Below, one piece after another: positions 52,978 through 60,805 of a stretch of 64,000 bases of DNA. Every line of letters starts with the position of its first letter. The first letter of the stretch is position 1. Source of the DNA: Marinoscillum sp. MHG1-6 (lineage in GTDB: Bacteria; Bacteroidota; Bacteroidia; Cytophagales; Cyclobacteriaceae); the NCBI RefSeq assembly GCF_024714475.1, contig NZ_JAMZMI010000003.1:372001-436000 (forward strand), given 5' to 3'. The position numbers were made by a program, and so were the translations under genes. The notes under the pieces are model-generated. The model saw nothing but the letters and a program-made list of their open reading frames with translations. It was not told where the DNA came from and made no database searches.

Positions 52978-53700
52978 GTGGAAATAAATAAACTATCTAT
53001 TGTAATACCGGTATATAATGAGGAAAAAACCATTCACCTCATACTGAACAAAATCAAAAAAACCGACCTCATCGGTGGCATCGAAAAAGAAATAATACTC
53101 ATCAATGATAGCTCAACCGATAATAGTCGAGATGCCCTAAAGAAATATATCGACGAAAATCCCGATATGACCATAAGCTATTACGAGCACGAAAAAAATG
53201 CAGGGAAAGGTAAGGCGCTTCGTACCGGAATTTCAAAAGCCACAGGGGAATACCTTATCATCCAGGATGCGGATTTGGAATACGATCCGGCAGAATACAA
53301 CGATTTACTGAAGCCGGTAATTGATGGGTTTGCGGATGTGGTTTACGGATCAAGGTTTGCGGGAAGCAAACCACATAGAATACTTTTTTTCTGGCATACT
53401 ATAGGAAACAAGTTTTTGACAACATTGTCAAACATGAGTACCAACCTCAACCTGACTGACATGGAAACTTGTTACAAGCTTTTTAAAACTGACCTCATTC
53501 AGTCTCTCCAATTAAAAGAAAACCGCTTTGGATTCGAGCCGGAAGTCACGGCTAAAATTTCAAGGGTACCAGATATCCGAATTTATGAAGTGGGCATCAG
53601 CTATTATGGACGTACCTATGCCGAAGGGAAAAAAATCAATTGGAAAGATGGCTTTAGGGCGATTTACTGCATTCTAAAATACGGGATGTTCAAACAGTAA
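52978..53700 (+). CDS. GT2-family glycosyltransferase (polyprenyl-phosphate sugar synthase-like)
   Basis: The 240-residue protein resembles DPM1-type dolichyl-phosphate mannose synthases: LSIVIPVYNEEKTI at the start, LINDSSTDNS, the DxD metal site in IIQDADLEYDP (near 96-105), and FEPEVTAK later on. It likely charges a polyprenyl phosphate with a sugar for the GT39-like enzyme upstream. The start codon is GTG at 52978, eight bases after the previous stop. There is no C-terminal membrane domain. Confidence 0.9.
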   Translation: MEINKLSIVIPVYNEEKTIHLILNKIKKTDLIGGIEKEIILINDSSTDNSRDALKKYIDENPDMTISYYEHEKNAGKGKALRTGISKATGEYLIIQDADLEYDPAEYNDLLKPVIDGFADVVYGSRFAGSKPHRILFFWHTIGNKFLTTLSNMSTNLNLTDMETCYKLFKTDLIQSLQLKENRFGFEPEVTAKISRVPDIRIYEVGISYYGRTYAEGKKINWKDGFRAIYCILKYGMFKQ

Positions 53701-53728
53701 CTTGGAGATCAACCTCAAGTTCAATCCC

Positions 53729-53743
53729 GATTGCATTGCGATC
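53729..53743. repeat. Intergenic repeat, copy 2
   Basis: GATTGCATTGCGATC is shared with the repeats near 50941 and 54517, followed here by a CAAACTG-like flank. It lies just after the GT2 stop codon. Confidence 0.5.
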
Positions 53744-53887
53744 CAAACTGTGCTATCTTCATTTGAAATAAAGACCAACGGTCAAAGTACAGGCATGAAG
53801 GTTTCCGTCTTTTTACTGACTAAAATCCAGTAGGCAGAAACTACCTTTACTAAAAGGGTAAATTATCAGATCAATAATTGACAGGAA

Positions 53888-54499
53888 ATGGGAGTACTTC
53901 AAAGAATAAAATGGTTTTTCGCATTGTTAGTTGTGTTTTTGCTCGTATTGGCAACCAATATGATGGATAAAAAGCATTTTGAGGTGGTCGAAAATGCCCT
54001 CAAAACGGTATATGAAGATCGGTTGGTTGTAAAGGATTACATCTACAAAATAGCTAGCAACTTTCACCACAAACAAGAGGCATTACTAAAGGCAGACGCT
54101 CAAAACCCATATAAACCTCAAGAATCCAATCAAATAGCGATTGAGGAGCTGATGCAGAAATATTCACAGACGAGATTGACTGAAAAGGAGGCTTTGCTTT
54201 TCAATTCCTTGCGGGAAGAAATAAACCATGTATTCAAGCTGGAAACAACTCTACAGCAAACAGGAAGGTGGACGGAAGAGTCTTCTAAAAATGAGCTACT
54301 CTCAAAATATGAAGACATTACGGATCATCTAGACCAGCTCTTTGAAATTCAACTAAAAGAGGGCAAACGGCAAATAGATCAATCCAATAAAGCGATCGAA
54401 AAAAGCAACTTCATGTCAAAAATTGAGATAGGAATTTTGATTGTGATCGGATTGCTTATCCAGGTGATTATCTTTTACAGGAGCAGTTCAAAATCTTAA
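53888..54499 (+). CDS. Two-TM protein with extracytoplasmic helical domain (chemoreceptor-like)
   Basis: The 203-residue protein has an N-terminal transmembrane helix (about 8-26), about 145 residues of charged helical sequence, and a second helix (about 178-197) followed by a short tail. This resembles the four-helix-bundle sensor part of methyl-accepting chemotaxis proteins, but no HAMP or signalling domain is present. It may be a sensor that works with another protein. I do not recognise a specific family. Confidence 0.65.
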   Translation: MGVLQRIKWFFALLVVFLLVLATNMMDKKHFEVVENALKTVYEDRLVVKDYIYKIASNFHHKQEALLKADAQNPYKPQESNQIAIEELMQKYSQTRLTEKEALLFNSLREEINHVFKLETTLQQTGRWTEESSKNELLSKYEDITDHLDQLFEIQLKEGKRQIDQSNKAIEKSNFMSKIEIGILIVIGLLIQVIIFYRSSSKS

Positions 54500-54516
54500 T
54501 GGCTCCAACTTTATCT

Positions 54517-54534
54517 ATTGCATTGCGATCGAAA
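54517..54534. repeat. Intergenic repeat, copy 3
   Basis: This segment (ATTGCATTGCGATCGAAA) is identical to the right half of copy 1. It lies 18 bases after the stop codon of the two-TM protein. Confidence 0.5.
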
Positions 54535-54789
54535 CCTTAAAAAGCACCAGAAATATAACGGTGCAGGCTCTGACTAAGGATGTGGCAATGGATTAGCGAA
54601 ATGCCTATATCGTTAGTTTAAACTATAAAAACGGTGATTTCTCCTTTGCCGAAATCTTCCTTAAAATTTTGTACTGACTACTAATGAGGAAAATCTCTCA
54701 ATCTTCGAAATGATACTCTTACCTTAATAAAATTGAACGAGAGCCTACCTCGTCACTTTTCACAGTTTCAAAAAAATTTAATCAAAAAT

Positions 54790-54834
54790 GTAACCATTCG
54801 GTTTTATTTTATATATTAGTAACCAAATGGTTAC
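54790..54834. promoter_or_regulatory. Probable ArsR operator (paired inverted repeats)
   Basis: GTAACCAAATGGTTAC at 54819-54834 is a perfect palindrome with 7-base arms. A related half, GTAACCATTCGGTT, begins at 54790, with about 29 bases between the two starts. The sites lie 19-63 bases before the ArsR start, as expected for autorepression. Confidence 0.6.
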
Positions 54835-54852
54835 ATGTAAGCAAGCAACACA

Positions 54853-55179
54853 ATGAGAAGAGATGTATTTCAAGCCATAGCTGACCCTACCCGCAGGGAG
54901 ATCATGTCTCTGCTGATAGATCGCCCCTTGAACCTGAACATGCTTTCTGAGAAGTTTGAGATGAGCCGACCCGCGGTATCCAAGCATGTGAAGATTCTCG
55001 AAGAATGTGGACTGGTACTCATCAATCAGCAAGGAAGGGAACGATACTGTGTACCCCAATTAGAACCATTAAGTGAAGTGGCGCATTGGATCGAACCTTT
55101 TAGGAAAATGTGGGAGTCCCGACTTGACTCCCTTGAAAACTACCTAAATGAATTGCAATCAAAAAAGAAGAACTCATGA
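54853..55179 (+). CDS. ArsR-family transcriptional repressor
   Basis: The 108-residue protein is a winged helix-turn-helix regulator. It begins FQAIADPTRREIMSLLI, and the recognition helix lies in EKFEMSRPAVSKHVKILEEC. It has no metal-binding Cys pair, fitting the subgroup that accompanies SRPBCC (AHSA1) genes. It probably represses its own operon through the palindromes at 54790-54834. The stop overlaps the next gene by four bases. The signal it senses is unknown. Confidence 0.93.
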   Translation: MRRDVFQAIADPTRREIMSLLIDRPLNLNMLSEKFEMSRPAVSKHVKILEECGLVLINQQGRERYCVPQLEPLSEVAHWIEPFRKMWESRLDSLENYLNELQSKKKNS

Positions 55180-55655
55180 ATACTGATCACCCTATTATCA
55201 TCAAAAGAACCTTCAACGCTCCCCGACAACTCGTTTGGGATGTGTGGACACAACCTGAACATATCATCAAGTGGTGGGGTCCCGAGGGCATAACCACACG
55301 AGTGGAGTTTATGGATTTTAAACCTGGCGGTAAGTGGAAATATGTGATGACCGGTCCTGATGGCACGGAATATCCGGTTACGGGAATTTTTCAGGAAGTT
55401 AATCCTATCGAAAGATACACTTCTACGGATGATTTCGCCGATGAGTACAAAGAACATGCGCACGGCATGGACCTGCCTAACATATTGCTGGTAACTACCC
55501 TTTTTTCTGATTTAGGTGAACGAACAGAAGTAACGATCATTTTCACTCACCCAACCGAAGAAGACAAGGAGAAACATGAAAAAATGGGAGGTGCTTCCGG
55601 CTGGAACTCAAGCTTTAAAAAACTCGACGATTACTTTATTCAACTTCGAAACTGA
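55176..55655 (+). CDS. SRPBCC (AHSA1-like) protein
   Basis: The 159-residue product is one START-like/AHSA1 domain. It has the RTFNAPRQLVWDVWTQPEHI start, the WWGPEG motif and the FKPGGKWKYVMTGPDG hairpin. Proteins of this group bind hydrophobic ligands and are usually encoded next to ArsR regulators of this type, as here. It is translationally coupled to the ArsR gene. Confidence 0.9.
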   Translation: MNTDHPIIIKRTFNAPRQLVWDVWTQPEHIIKWWGPEGITTRVEFMDFKPGGKWKYVMTGPDGTEYPVTGIFQEVNPIERYTSTDDFADEYKEHAHGMDLPNILLVTTLFSDLGERTEVTIIFTHPTEEDKEKHEKMGGASGWNSSFKKLDDYFIQLRN

Positions 55656-55656
55656 G

Positions 55657-56574
55657 ATGATACCTATTCAAGAATCCGATAAAAGCATACATTTTCAGCG
55701 TGTTCTGAATGCGCCCATTGAACTGGTATTTGAGGCCTGGACCAGACCGGAGCATTTAGCTAGATGGTGGGGCCCTACAGGCTTTTCCCTTACTACAAGT
55801 TCATTCGACTTAAAACCGGGTGGAATCTGGGATTTCATCATGCATGGACCTGACGGACGCGATTTTGAGAACAGGATACGCTTTGTTCAAATAGCTAAGC
55901 CGGGGTTTCTTCACTACCAGCAGATGGGGGGCGGGGATACCGAAGATATCTCCTTTGAGGTAAAATTGTATCTTTCGGAAATTGGAGAAAACCAGACATT
56001 ACTCTCCATGAAGAGCACCTTCCCCACAGCAGAATTACTTCAACGTGTTGCAAGGGAATTCGGTGCAATCGAGGGAGGCATCCAACACCTTGATAGATTG
56101 GAAGAGATTCTCAACGAATCGCTTTTCAAAAATGAGTCACCTGAGCTGGAAATACGCACTACCAGGTTGCTTAACTATCCCAGAAAGCTTGTTTATGAAG
56201 CATGGACCAATCCTAGTAGCTTAAAGCAATGGTGGGGTCCTAAAGGATTCACAAATACCTTTCACGAGTATAACTTCAAAGAAGGTGGTCAATGGAAGTT
56301 CACCATGCATGGTCCTGATAATGGAAATTATGAAAATGAATGTACCTTTTTGAATATCCAACCCCCTTATTTGATCCACTGGAACCGTCAGTCACAGCCC
56401 TATTTCCGAGTGATTGCCACCTTTGATGGCATAGCCGGAGAACGCACCCATATCATTTTCCGACAGGTTTTTGAGAACAAGGAACTTCGAGATAAAATAT
56501 TCAAATACACGGAGGGAAAAAACGACGAAAATTTTGATCGACTCGAAGCAGTGCTAAGCAAACTTGCCCAATAA
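55657..56574 (+). CDS. Double SRPBCC (AHSA1-like) protein
   Basis: I start at the ATG at 55657, one base after the previous stop, giving 305 residues. An upstream in-frame ATG at 55576 would overlap the previous gene by 80 bases. Two AHSA1 domains lie in tandem (about 8-145 and 155-300), each with a WWGP motif (ARWWGPTGF, KQWWGPKGF) and a PDG/PDN hairpin. They differ enough to be an old duplication. Ligand-binding is inferred from the family. Confidence 0.88.
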   Translation: MIPIQESDKSIHFQRVLNAPIELVFEAWTRPEHLARWWGPTGFSLTTSSFDLKPGGIWDFIMHGPDGRDFENRIRFVQIAKPGFLHYQQMGGGDTEDISFEVKLYLSEIGENQTLLSMKSTFPTAELLQRVAREFGAIEGGIQHLDRLEEILNESLFKNESPELEIRTTRLLNYPRKLVYEAWTNPSSLKQWWGPKGFTNTFHEYNFKEGGQWKFTMHGPDNGNYENECTFLNIQPPYLIHWNRQSQPYFRVIATFDGIAGERTHIIFRQVFENKELRDKIFKYTEGKNDENFDRLEAVLSKLAQ

Positions 56575-56670
56575 GCTATTGTGACGCAATCACACCCATA
56601 GGCTGTCGCTTTTACACAACAAAATTGGCATTTGACCATCCTAACTTTGATCTACTAAAAACTAGAAATC

Positions 56671-57048
56671 ATGAAAATAGCTGTAACAATCATCCGCCTT
56701 TTGCTCGGAGCATTACTCATCTTTTCATCGGTCTCCTACTTTTTCAATCTGATTCCGGTACCCGAACTCTCAGGTCCTCTCAAAGAATTCAATGAAGGAG
56801 TGGAGGCTACTGGCTATCTGTTACCACTGATCAAAGGTGTTGAGCTTTTATGCGGACTGGCCATGCTGACCGGTTATTTCTTACCGCTAGCAGTGGTCAT
56901 ATTCTTCCCTGTAGCGGTGAATATTATTTGTATTCATTTGGCCATTGCTCCCGAAGGAATACCAATAGCCGTTTTTGTAATTCTAAGCACGGTCTTTTTG
57001 GCTCTGGCTAACAAGGATTATTATAAATCTATGCTGGTAATTAAGTAA
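56671..57048 (+). CDS. DoxX-like membrane protein
   Basis: The 125-residue protein has four transmembrane segments and a DoxX-type sequence (VTIIRLLLGALLIFSSVSY at the start, IKGVELLCGLAMLTGYFLP in the middle). DoxX relatives are linked to redox or oxidative stress functions in the membrane. It follows the double SRPBCC gene by 96 bases in the same orientation, consistent with the same cluster. Confidence 0.8.
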   Translation: MKIAVTIIRLLLGALLIFSSVSYFFNLIPVPELSGPLKEFNEGVEATGYLLPLIKGVELLCGLAMLTGYFLPLAVVIFFPVAVNIICIHLAIAPEGIPIAVFVILSTVFLALANKDYYKSMLVIK

Positions 57049-57076
57049 ATTATTCTACTCAAAAACAAACAACATT

Positions 57077-57511
57077 ATGGCATCAGTAAGCACCTACCTC
57101 AACTTCAATCGTAACACCGAGACCGCTTTTAATTTTTACAAATCGGTATTTGGAACAGAGTTCGTCGGACCTATTATGAGAATGGGAGAAGCACCTGCCC
57201 CGGAGGGAGCACCCCCACTCTCAGAAGAAGATAAAAATCTGGTTATGCATGTTGCACTGCCCACCATCGGAGGACATCAACTGATGGGAACGGACGCAGC
57301 AGAGTCCATGGGATTCAAATTGAATATGGGTAACAATATTCACATCAATCTCTCTCCTGACTCCAAAGAAGAAACGGACAAGCTTTTTGCAGCGCTGTCA
57401 GCAGGAGGCATGGTCACTATGCCTTTAGAAGACCAGTTTTGGGGCGACTATTTTGGTAGCTGTACAGATAAATTCGGTGTTCACTGGATGTTCAACTGTC
57501 CGGCTAAATAG
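57077..57511 (+). CDS. VOC (PhnB-like) family protein
   Basis: The 144-residue product has the vicinal oxygen chelate fold of the PhnB-like group. It begins STYLNFNRNTETAFNFYKSV, and the last strand reads WGDYFGSCTDKFGVHWMF. The reaction is unknown. This gene type is often found next to ArsR-SRPBCC operons. It follows the DoxX gene by 28 bases. Confidence 0.88.
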   Translation: MASVSTYLNFNRNTETAFNFYKSVFGTEFVGPIMRMGEAPAPEGAPPLSEEDKNLVMHVALPTIGGHQLMGTDAAESMGFKLNMGNNIHINLSPDSKEETDKLFAALSAGGMVTMPLEDQFWGDYFGSCTDKFGVHWMFNCPAK

Positions 57512-57569
57512 AACCTATACTAAACCATTCACCACGAGTGGCTATACTTCTCACCTGAACCTTCCTGAC

Positions 57570-58016
57570 ATGAGTACACTACAGAAAATCACTCCTTTCC
57601 TCTGGTTTGACGGGAACGCAAAGGATGCAGCAACATACTATTGCGACGTCTTTCCAGAATCCAAATTGATTAGTGAAAACCCCTTTGTTGTACAGTTCGA
57701 ATTGATGGGACAGCAATTTGCGACGATCAATGGCGGTCCCCAGTTTCATTTCACGGAAGCCGTCTCATTCCTGATTAACTGTAAGGACCAAAAAGAAGTT
57801 GATTATTACTGGGATCGTTTTATTCGGGACGGCGGCACTCCATCAAAATGTGGATGGCTTAAAGATAAATTTGGGCTCTCGTGGCAAGTCATTCCAGAAA
57901 GTCTTCCCCATTTTATCGCAAACCGTGATCAGGGGAAAGCGGGTAAAGCAACTCAGGCCATGTTGCAAATGAGTAAAATCAACATCGACGAAATCGAAAA
58001 AGCCTTCAATTCGTAA
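57570..58016 (+). CDS. VOC / 3-demethylubiquinone methyltransferase-like protein
   Basis: I start at the ATG at 57570 (MSTLQKITPFLWFDGNAKDA), giving 148 residues of the PhnB/3-demethylubiquinone-9 3-methyltransferase-like VOC subgroup. The longer frame from 57453 overlaps the previous gene and lacks homology-like sequence. Typical stretches are FLINCKDQKEVDYYWDR and CGWLKDKFGLSWQVIP. Despite the family name, methyltransferase activity is not established. Confidence 0.85.
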   Translation: MSTLQKITPFLWFDGNAKDAATYYCDVFPESKLISENPFVVQFELMGQQFATINGGPQFHFTEAVSFLINCKDQKEVDYYWDRFIRDGGTPSKCGWLKDKFGLSWQVIPESLPHFIANRDQGKAGKATQAMLQMSKINIDEIEKAFNS

Positions 58017-58019
58017 ATC

Positions 58020-58400
58020 ATGACCAAGCTTACATGTGCCACAGATTGCGGCAACTCACCAAAAATGCAATTTATCAAGGACTTCAATATTGCTTTTGCG
58101 GAAAATGATTCAGGCTGGATCAAGTCAGTTGTCACCGACGACATTTATTGGGAAATGGTTGGGGATAAGATCATTCATGGCAAATCTCAATTTGATAATG
58201 AAATTGATACAATTGCCGATTACAGGCTAAAGGAATTGCATATCGAAAAGATACTATCTCACGGAAGATCTGCTGCCTCCTCCGGTATAATCGTTGGAAT
58301 GGATGATAACAGGTATAAATTCTGTGATGTCTATGAATTTCAAAGTACTAAAGGGAAACTTATTAAATCGATCCAATCTTTCGTCATCCAAATATCATGA
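58020..58400 (+). CDS. NTF2-like (SnoaL-type) protein
   Basis: The 126-residue protein matches the NTF2-like fold: FIKDFNIAFAENDSGWIKSV helix pair, then DDIYWEMVGDKIIHGKSQF. Members bind or convert small molecules. A start at an internal Met (MQFIKDF, 58065) is possible. It starts three bases after the previous stop, and its own stop overlaps the next gene by four bases. Confidence 0.8.
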   Translation: MTKLTCATDCGNSPKMQFIKDFNIAFAENDSGWIKSVVTDDIYWEMVGDKIIHGKSQFDNEIDTIADYRLKELHIEKILSHGRSAASSGIIVGMDDNRYKFCDVYEFQSTKGKLIKSIQSFVIQIS

Positions 58401-58759
58401 AAGATGCAGTAAAAACTATTGACGACTACATAGACACTTTCCCAGAAGAGGTGCAGGGTTCATTACAACGGATTAGGGAAGTCATTGCTTCAGCTGCTCC
58501 TGAAGCAATTGAATGTATCAGCTATGGCATACCCACTTTCAAACTTTATGGCAACCTGGTACATTTTGCAGGATACAAAAATCACATTGGCTTCTACCCT
58601 GCGCCTTCAGGAATCACAGCATTCAAAAAAGACATTTCCCAATACAAATGGGCCAGAGGATCCGTGCAATTCCCGCTAAATAAACCAATCCCATTTGATC
58701 TGATTAAAAAGATCACACAGTTTCGGGTTACAGAAAATCAGAAAAGACGTAATGGATAA
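58397..58759 (+). CDS. DUF1801 / YdhG-like protein
   Basis: The 120-residue protein has the DUF1801 pattern: VKTIDDYIDTFPEEVQGSLQ, then ECISYGIPTFKLYGNLVHFA and YKWARGSVQFPLNKPIP. Relatives include iron-chaperone-like YdhG/frataxin-fold proteins. It is the last gene of the ArsR-led run, coupled to the NTF2-like gene by a four-base overlap. Confidence 0.87.
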   Translation: MKDAVKTIDDYIDTFPEEVQGSLQRIREVIASAAPEAIECISYGIPTFKLYGNLVHFAGYKNHIGFYPAPSGITAFKKDISQYKWARGSVQFPLNKPIPFDLIKKITQFRVTENQKRRNG

Positions 58760-58901
58760 ATCCTGATTCAACTTGATATAGGTCAAGTAATGTCTTTCGT
58801 GCCCTGAAAAGTATAAGTTTCAATTCAAATTAACCTCCCTAATTCATAATATGTGATTAATTGAAATTATTTTACAGGTTTGTTAGATTACCGTTAATCC
58901 C

Positions 58902-60137
58902 ATGCTAGCTATTGACCACCTAAACGCTGATCTGCTGGATCAGAAGCGTAAAGAAACAGACCCATTGGCAGATCAGGCCGTCTCCGCCATTATTGAAGGC
59001 GGATTCGAAAGGCATATCAATGATGTTTTTCTGAAACTTACAAGAAATCAGGATTACGATCCTGCCCTTTTCAGCGATCTTCCGAAGGAAGTTCAGGAAA
59101 TAGTTGATCAATATTTTGAGGCCACCGCCCGTTTACCGGAATGGGCTGATCAAAGCAAAATAGCAGTTGGTCAAGAGGTATTTAGTCTTTACGGTCCTGA
59201 AGTCTTTATGCTACTAAATCTTAAGTCACTACCCATGTGCTATACCTGTGCAAAAGGTGCCAAAGTGCTTTATGATACTGGAAGGCTCATGGAACACGGA
59301 GGGAAAATCGATCCTTTGGTGCGTCGACTGATGGAAACAGCCCAGATGGTCGTCGACGTATTGCAGCCGGATGGACTAAAACCTAAAGGAAAAGGCATCG
59401 TGACCATGCAAAAGGTGCGATTGATCCACGCTTCAATTAGGTACTTCATCAAGAACGAGCGATTTAACCCTAAAGGCTGGGATGTGTCGGAATTCGGCGA
59501 ACCCATCAATCAGGAAGATCTGGCAGGTACACTTATGTCCTTTTCGCCTATCATCCTTAGCGGTTTAAAACAACTGGGAATCAAACTTTCACAGGAGCAA
59601 ATTGATGGCTATAGCCATTGCTGGAAAGTCATTGGTTACCAGATGGGCATTAGCGATGACCTGCTATCAGACAATTATGAAGACAACTGGGTTCTGGGCT
59701 GCAAAATTCTTGAGCACCAGTCAGCAGCCTCAGAGGAAGGCAAAGCCTTGACTGATTCGTGCATTGCTTTTATCCAATACATGATTCCCGGACATCTTTT
59801 TCAAGAGGTTCCGGAATATTTAATGTGGTATTTATTTCAGGATGTGGAAAAAGGGTGTGCGAAGCCTTTGGCTTCGATGATTGGACTTAAAGAACATAAA
59901 ACGCTCCAGGATGAATTTGCTTTGACATTTTCCAAGATTCTTGGTGAGGGGTTCTCTATCATGCAACATTCCAAAATCATCAGCAGCCTGGCTTCAAAAA
60001 TCAACAAACTATTGCTACAGGGATATATCAAACACCATAATGAAGGAAAAAATGTACGCTTTTTTATCCCCCCGTCTCTTCATGGAAGTTGGGGACTTGT
60101 AAGTGAGACTGACACTAAAAATACATTTTCAGCATGA
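58902..60137 (+). CDS. MpaB / DUF2236-type oxygenase-like protein
   Basis: The 411-residue protein fits the DUF2236 group that includes latex-clearing protein and fungal MpaB, heme-linked oxygenases. Matching stretches are LPMCYTCAKGAKVLYDTGRL, VRLIHASIRYFIKNERF (a probable heme-ligand His near 172) and SHCWKVIGYQMGISDDLLS. No signal peptide is present. The substrate is unknown. The stop overlaps the next membrane-protein gene by four bases, so the two are coupled. Confidence 0.82.
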   Translation: MLAIDHLNADLLDQKRKETDPLADQAVSAIIEGGFERHINDVFLKLTRNQDYDPALFSDLPKEVQEIVDQYFEATARLPEWADQSKIAVGQEVFSLYGPEVFMLLNLKSLPMCYTCAKGAKVLYDTGRLMEHGGKIDPLVRRLMETAQMVVDVLQPDGLKPKGKGIVTMQKVRLIHASIRYFIKNERFNPKGWDVSEFGEPINQEDLAGTLMSFSPIILSGLKQLGIKLSQEQIDGYSHCWKVIGYQMGISDDLLSDNYEDNWVLGCKILEHQSAASEEGKALTDSCIAFIQYMIPGHLFQEVPEYLMWYLFQDVEKGCAKPLASMIGLKEHKTLQDEFALTFSKILGEGFSIMQHSKIISSLASKINKLLLQGYIKHHNEGKNVRFFIPPSLHGSWGLVSETDTKNTFSA

Positions 60138-60802
60138 CCCAGGATTTTACCAGCAAAAAGCTAACATTGCTTATACTGATAACTCAATCAATTTTGGTGA
60201 TCTGGTCAGCTGTCAGTTCAATAATAGCCGCAGGCCCTGCATCAGCTGCCATTGTTACTTATACGCTATATGCAATTTACGTTCTCTACTGCATAATAAG
60301 CAAGGACAAGGTCTTAATCCATCTGGTGTTATTCGCTACAATAGCCGGATTTTTGGAGCTTTTTACGGATCATTACCTGGTGGATGGCATTAATAGTCTG
60401 GTCTATCCCGGTAAAGAGGCTATGATCTGGAGCTCACCTGCCTATATGCCATTGGCATGGGCCAATGTGATCATCCAACTGGGCTACTACGGGTTGTTAT
60501 TGAACCGATTGAGAGGCTGGGGACTTTCTGCCATCATCATGGGACTTGCGGGTGCATTTTACATACCTCTTTATGAACACCTGGCCAAAGGAGCCGGATG
60601 GTGGTGGTATTACCAAAACGTCCCAATGGTTTTTAATGCACCAGTGTACGTCATTATTTGCGAAGGTCTCATTTCCCTTTCTCTGCCCTTTCTATTATTG
60701 AAATCAGAACAAAAAGGCTACGGATTTACATCCATTATGGCTGTAATATGTGGTATTTGGATCTATCTAAGTGCCGTGCTGTCATATATGATTGGGGGAT
60801 AA
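60134..60802 (+). CDS. Membrane protein coupled to the MpaB-like gene
   Basis: The 222-residue protein has about six to seven transmembrane segments. I recognise no family. Acidic and His residues lie in loops (FLELFTDHYLVDGINSLVYP) and a tryptophan cluster reads KGAGWWWYYQNVP. The four-base overlap with the oxygenase-like gene suggests a joint function, for example electron supply or membrane anchoring, which is inference. Confidence 0.7.
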   Translation: MTQDFTSKKLTLLILITQSILVIWSAVSSIIAAGPASAAIVTYTLYAIYVLYCIISKDKVLIHLVLFATIAGFLELFTDHYLVDGINSLVYPGKEAMIWSSPAYMPLAWANVIIQLGYYGLLLNRLRGWGLSAIIMGLAGAFYIPLYEHLAKGAGWWWYYQNVPMVFNAPVYVIICEGLISLSLPFLLLKSEQKGYGFTSIMAVICGIWIYLSAVLSYMIGG

Positions 60803-60805
60803 TAT

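Larger units (their letters stand above)
54500..54852. other. Intergenic stretch before the ArsR operon
   Basis: No gene is seen. The stretch contains the third copy of the short repeat and the paired inverted repeats upstream of the ArsR gene. Confidence 0.6.
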
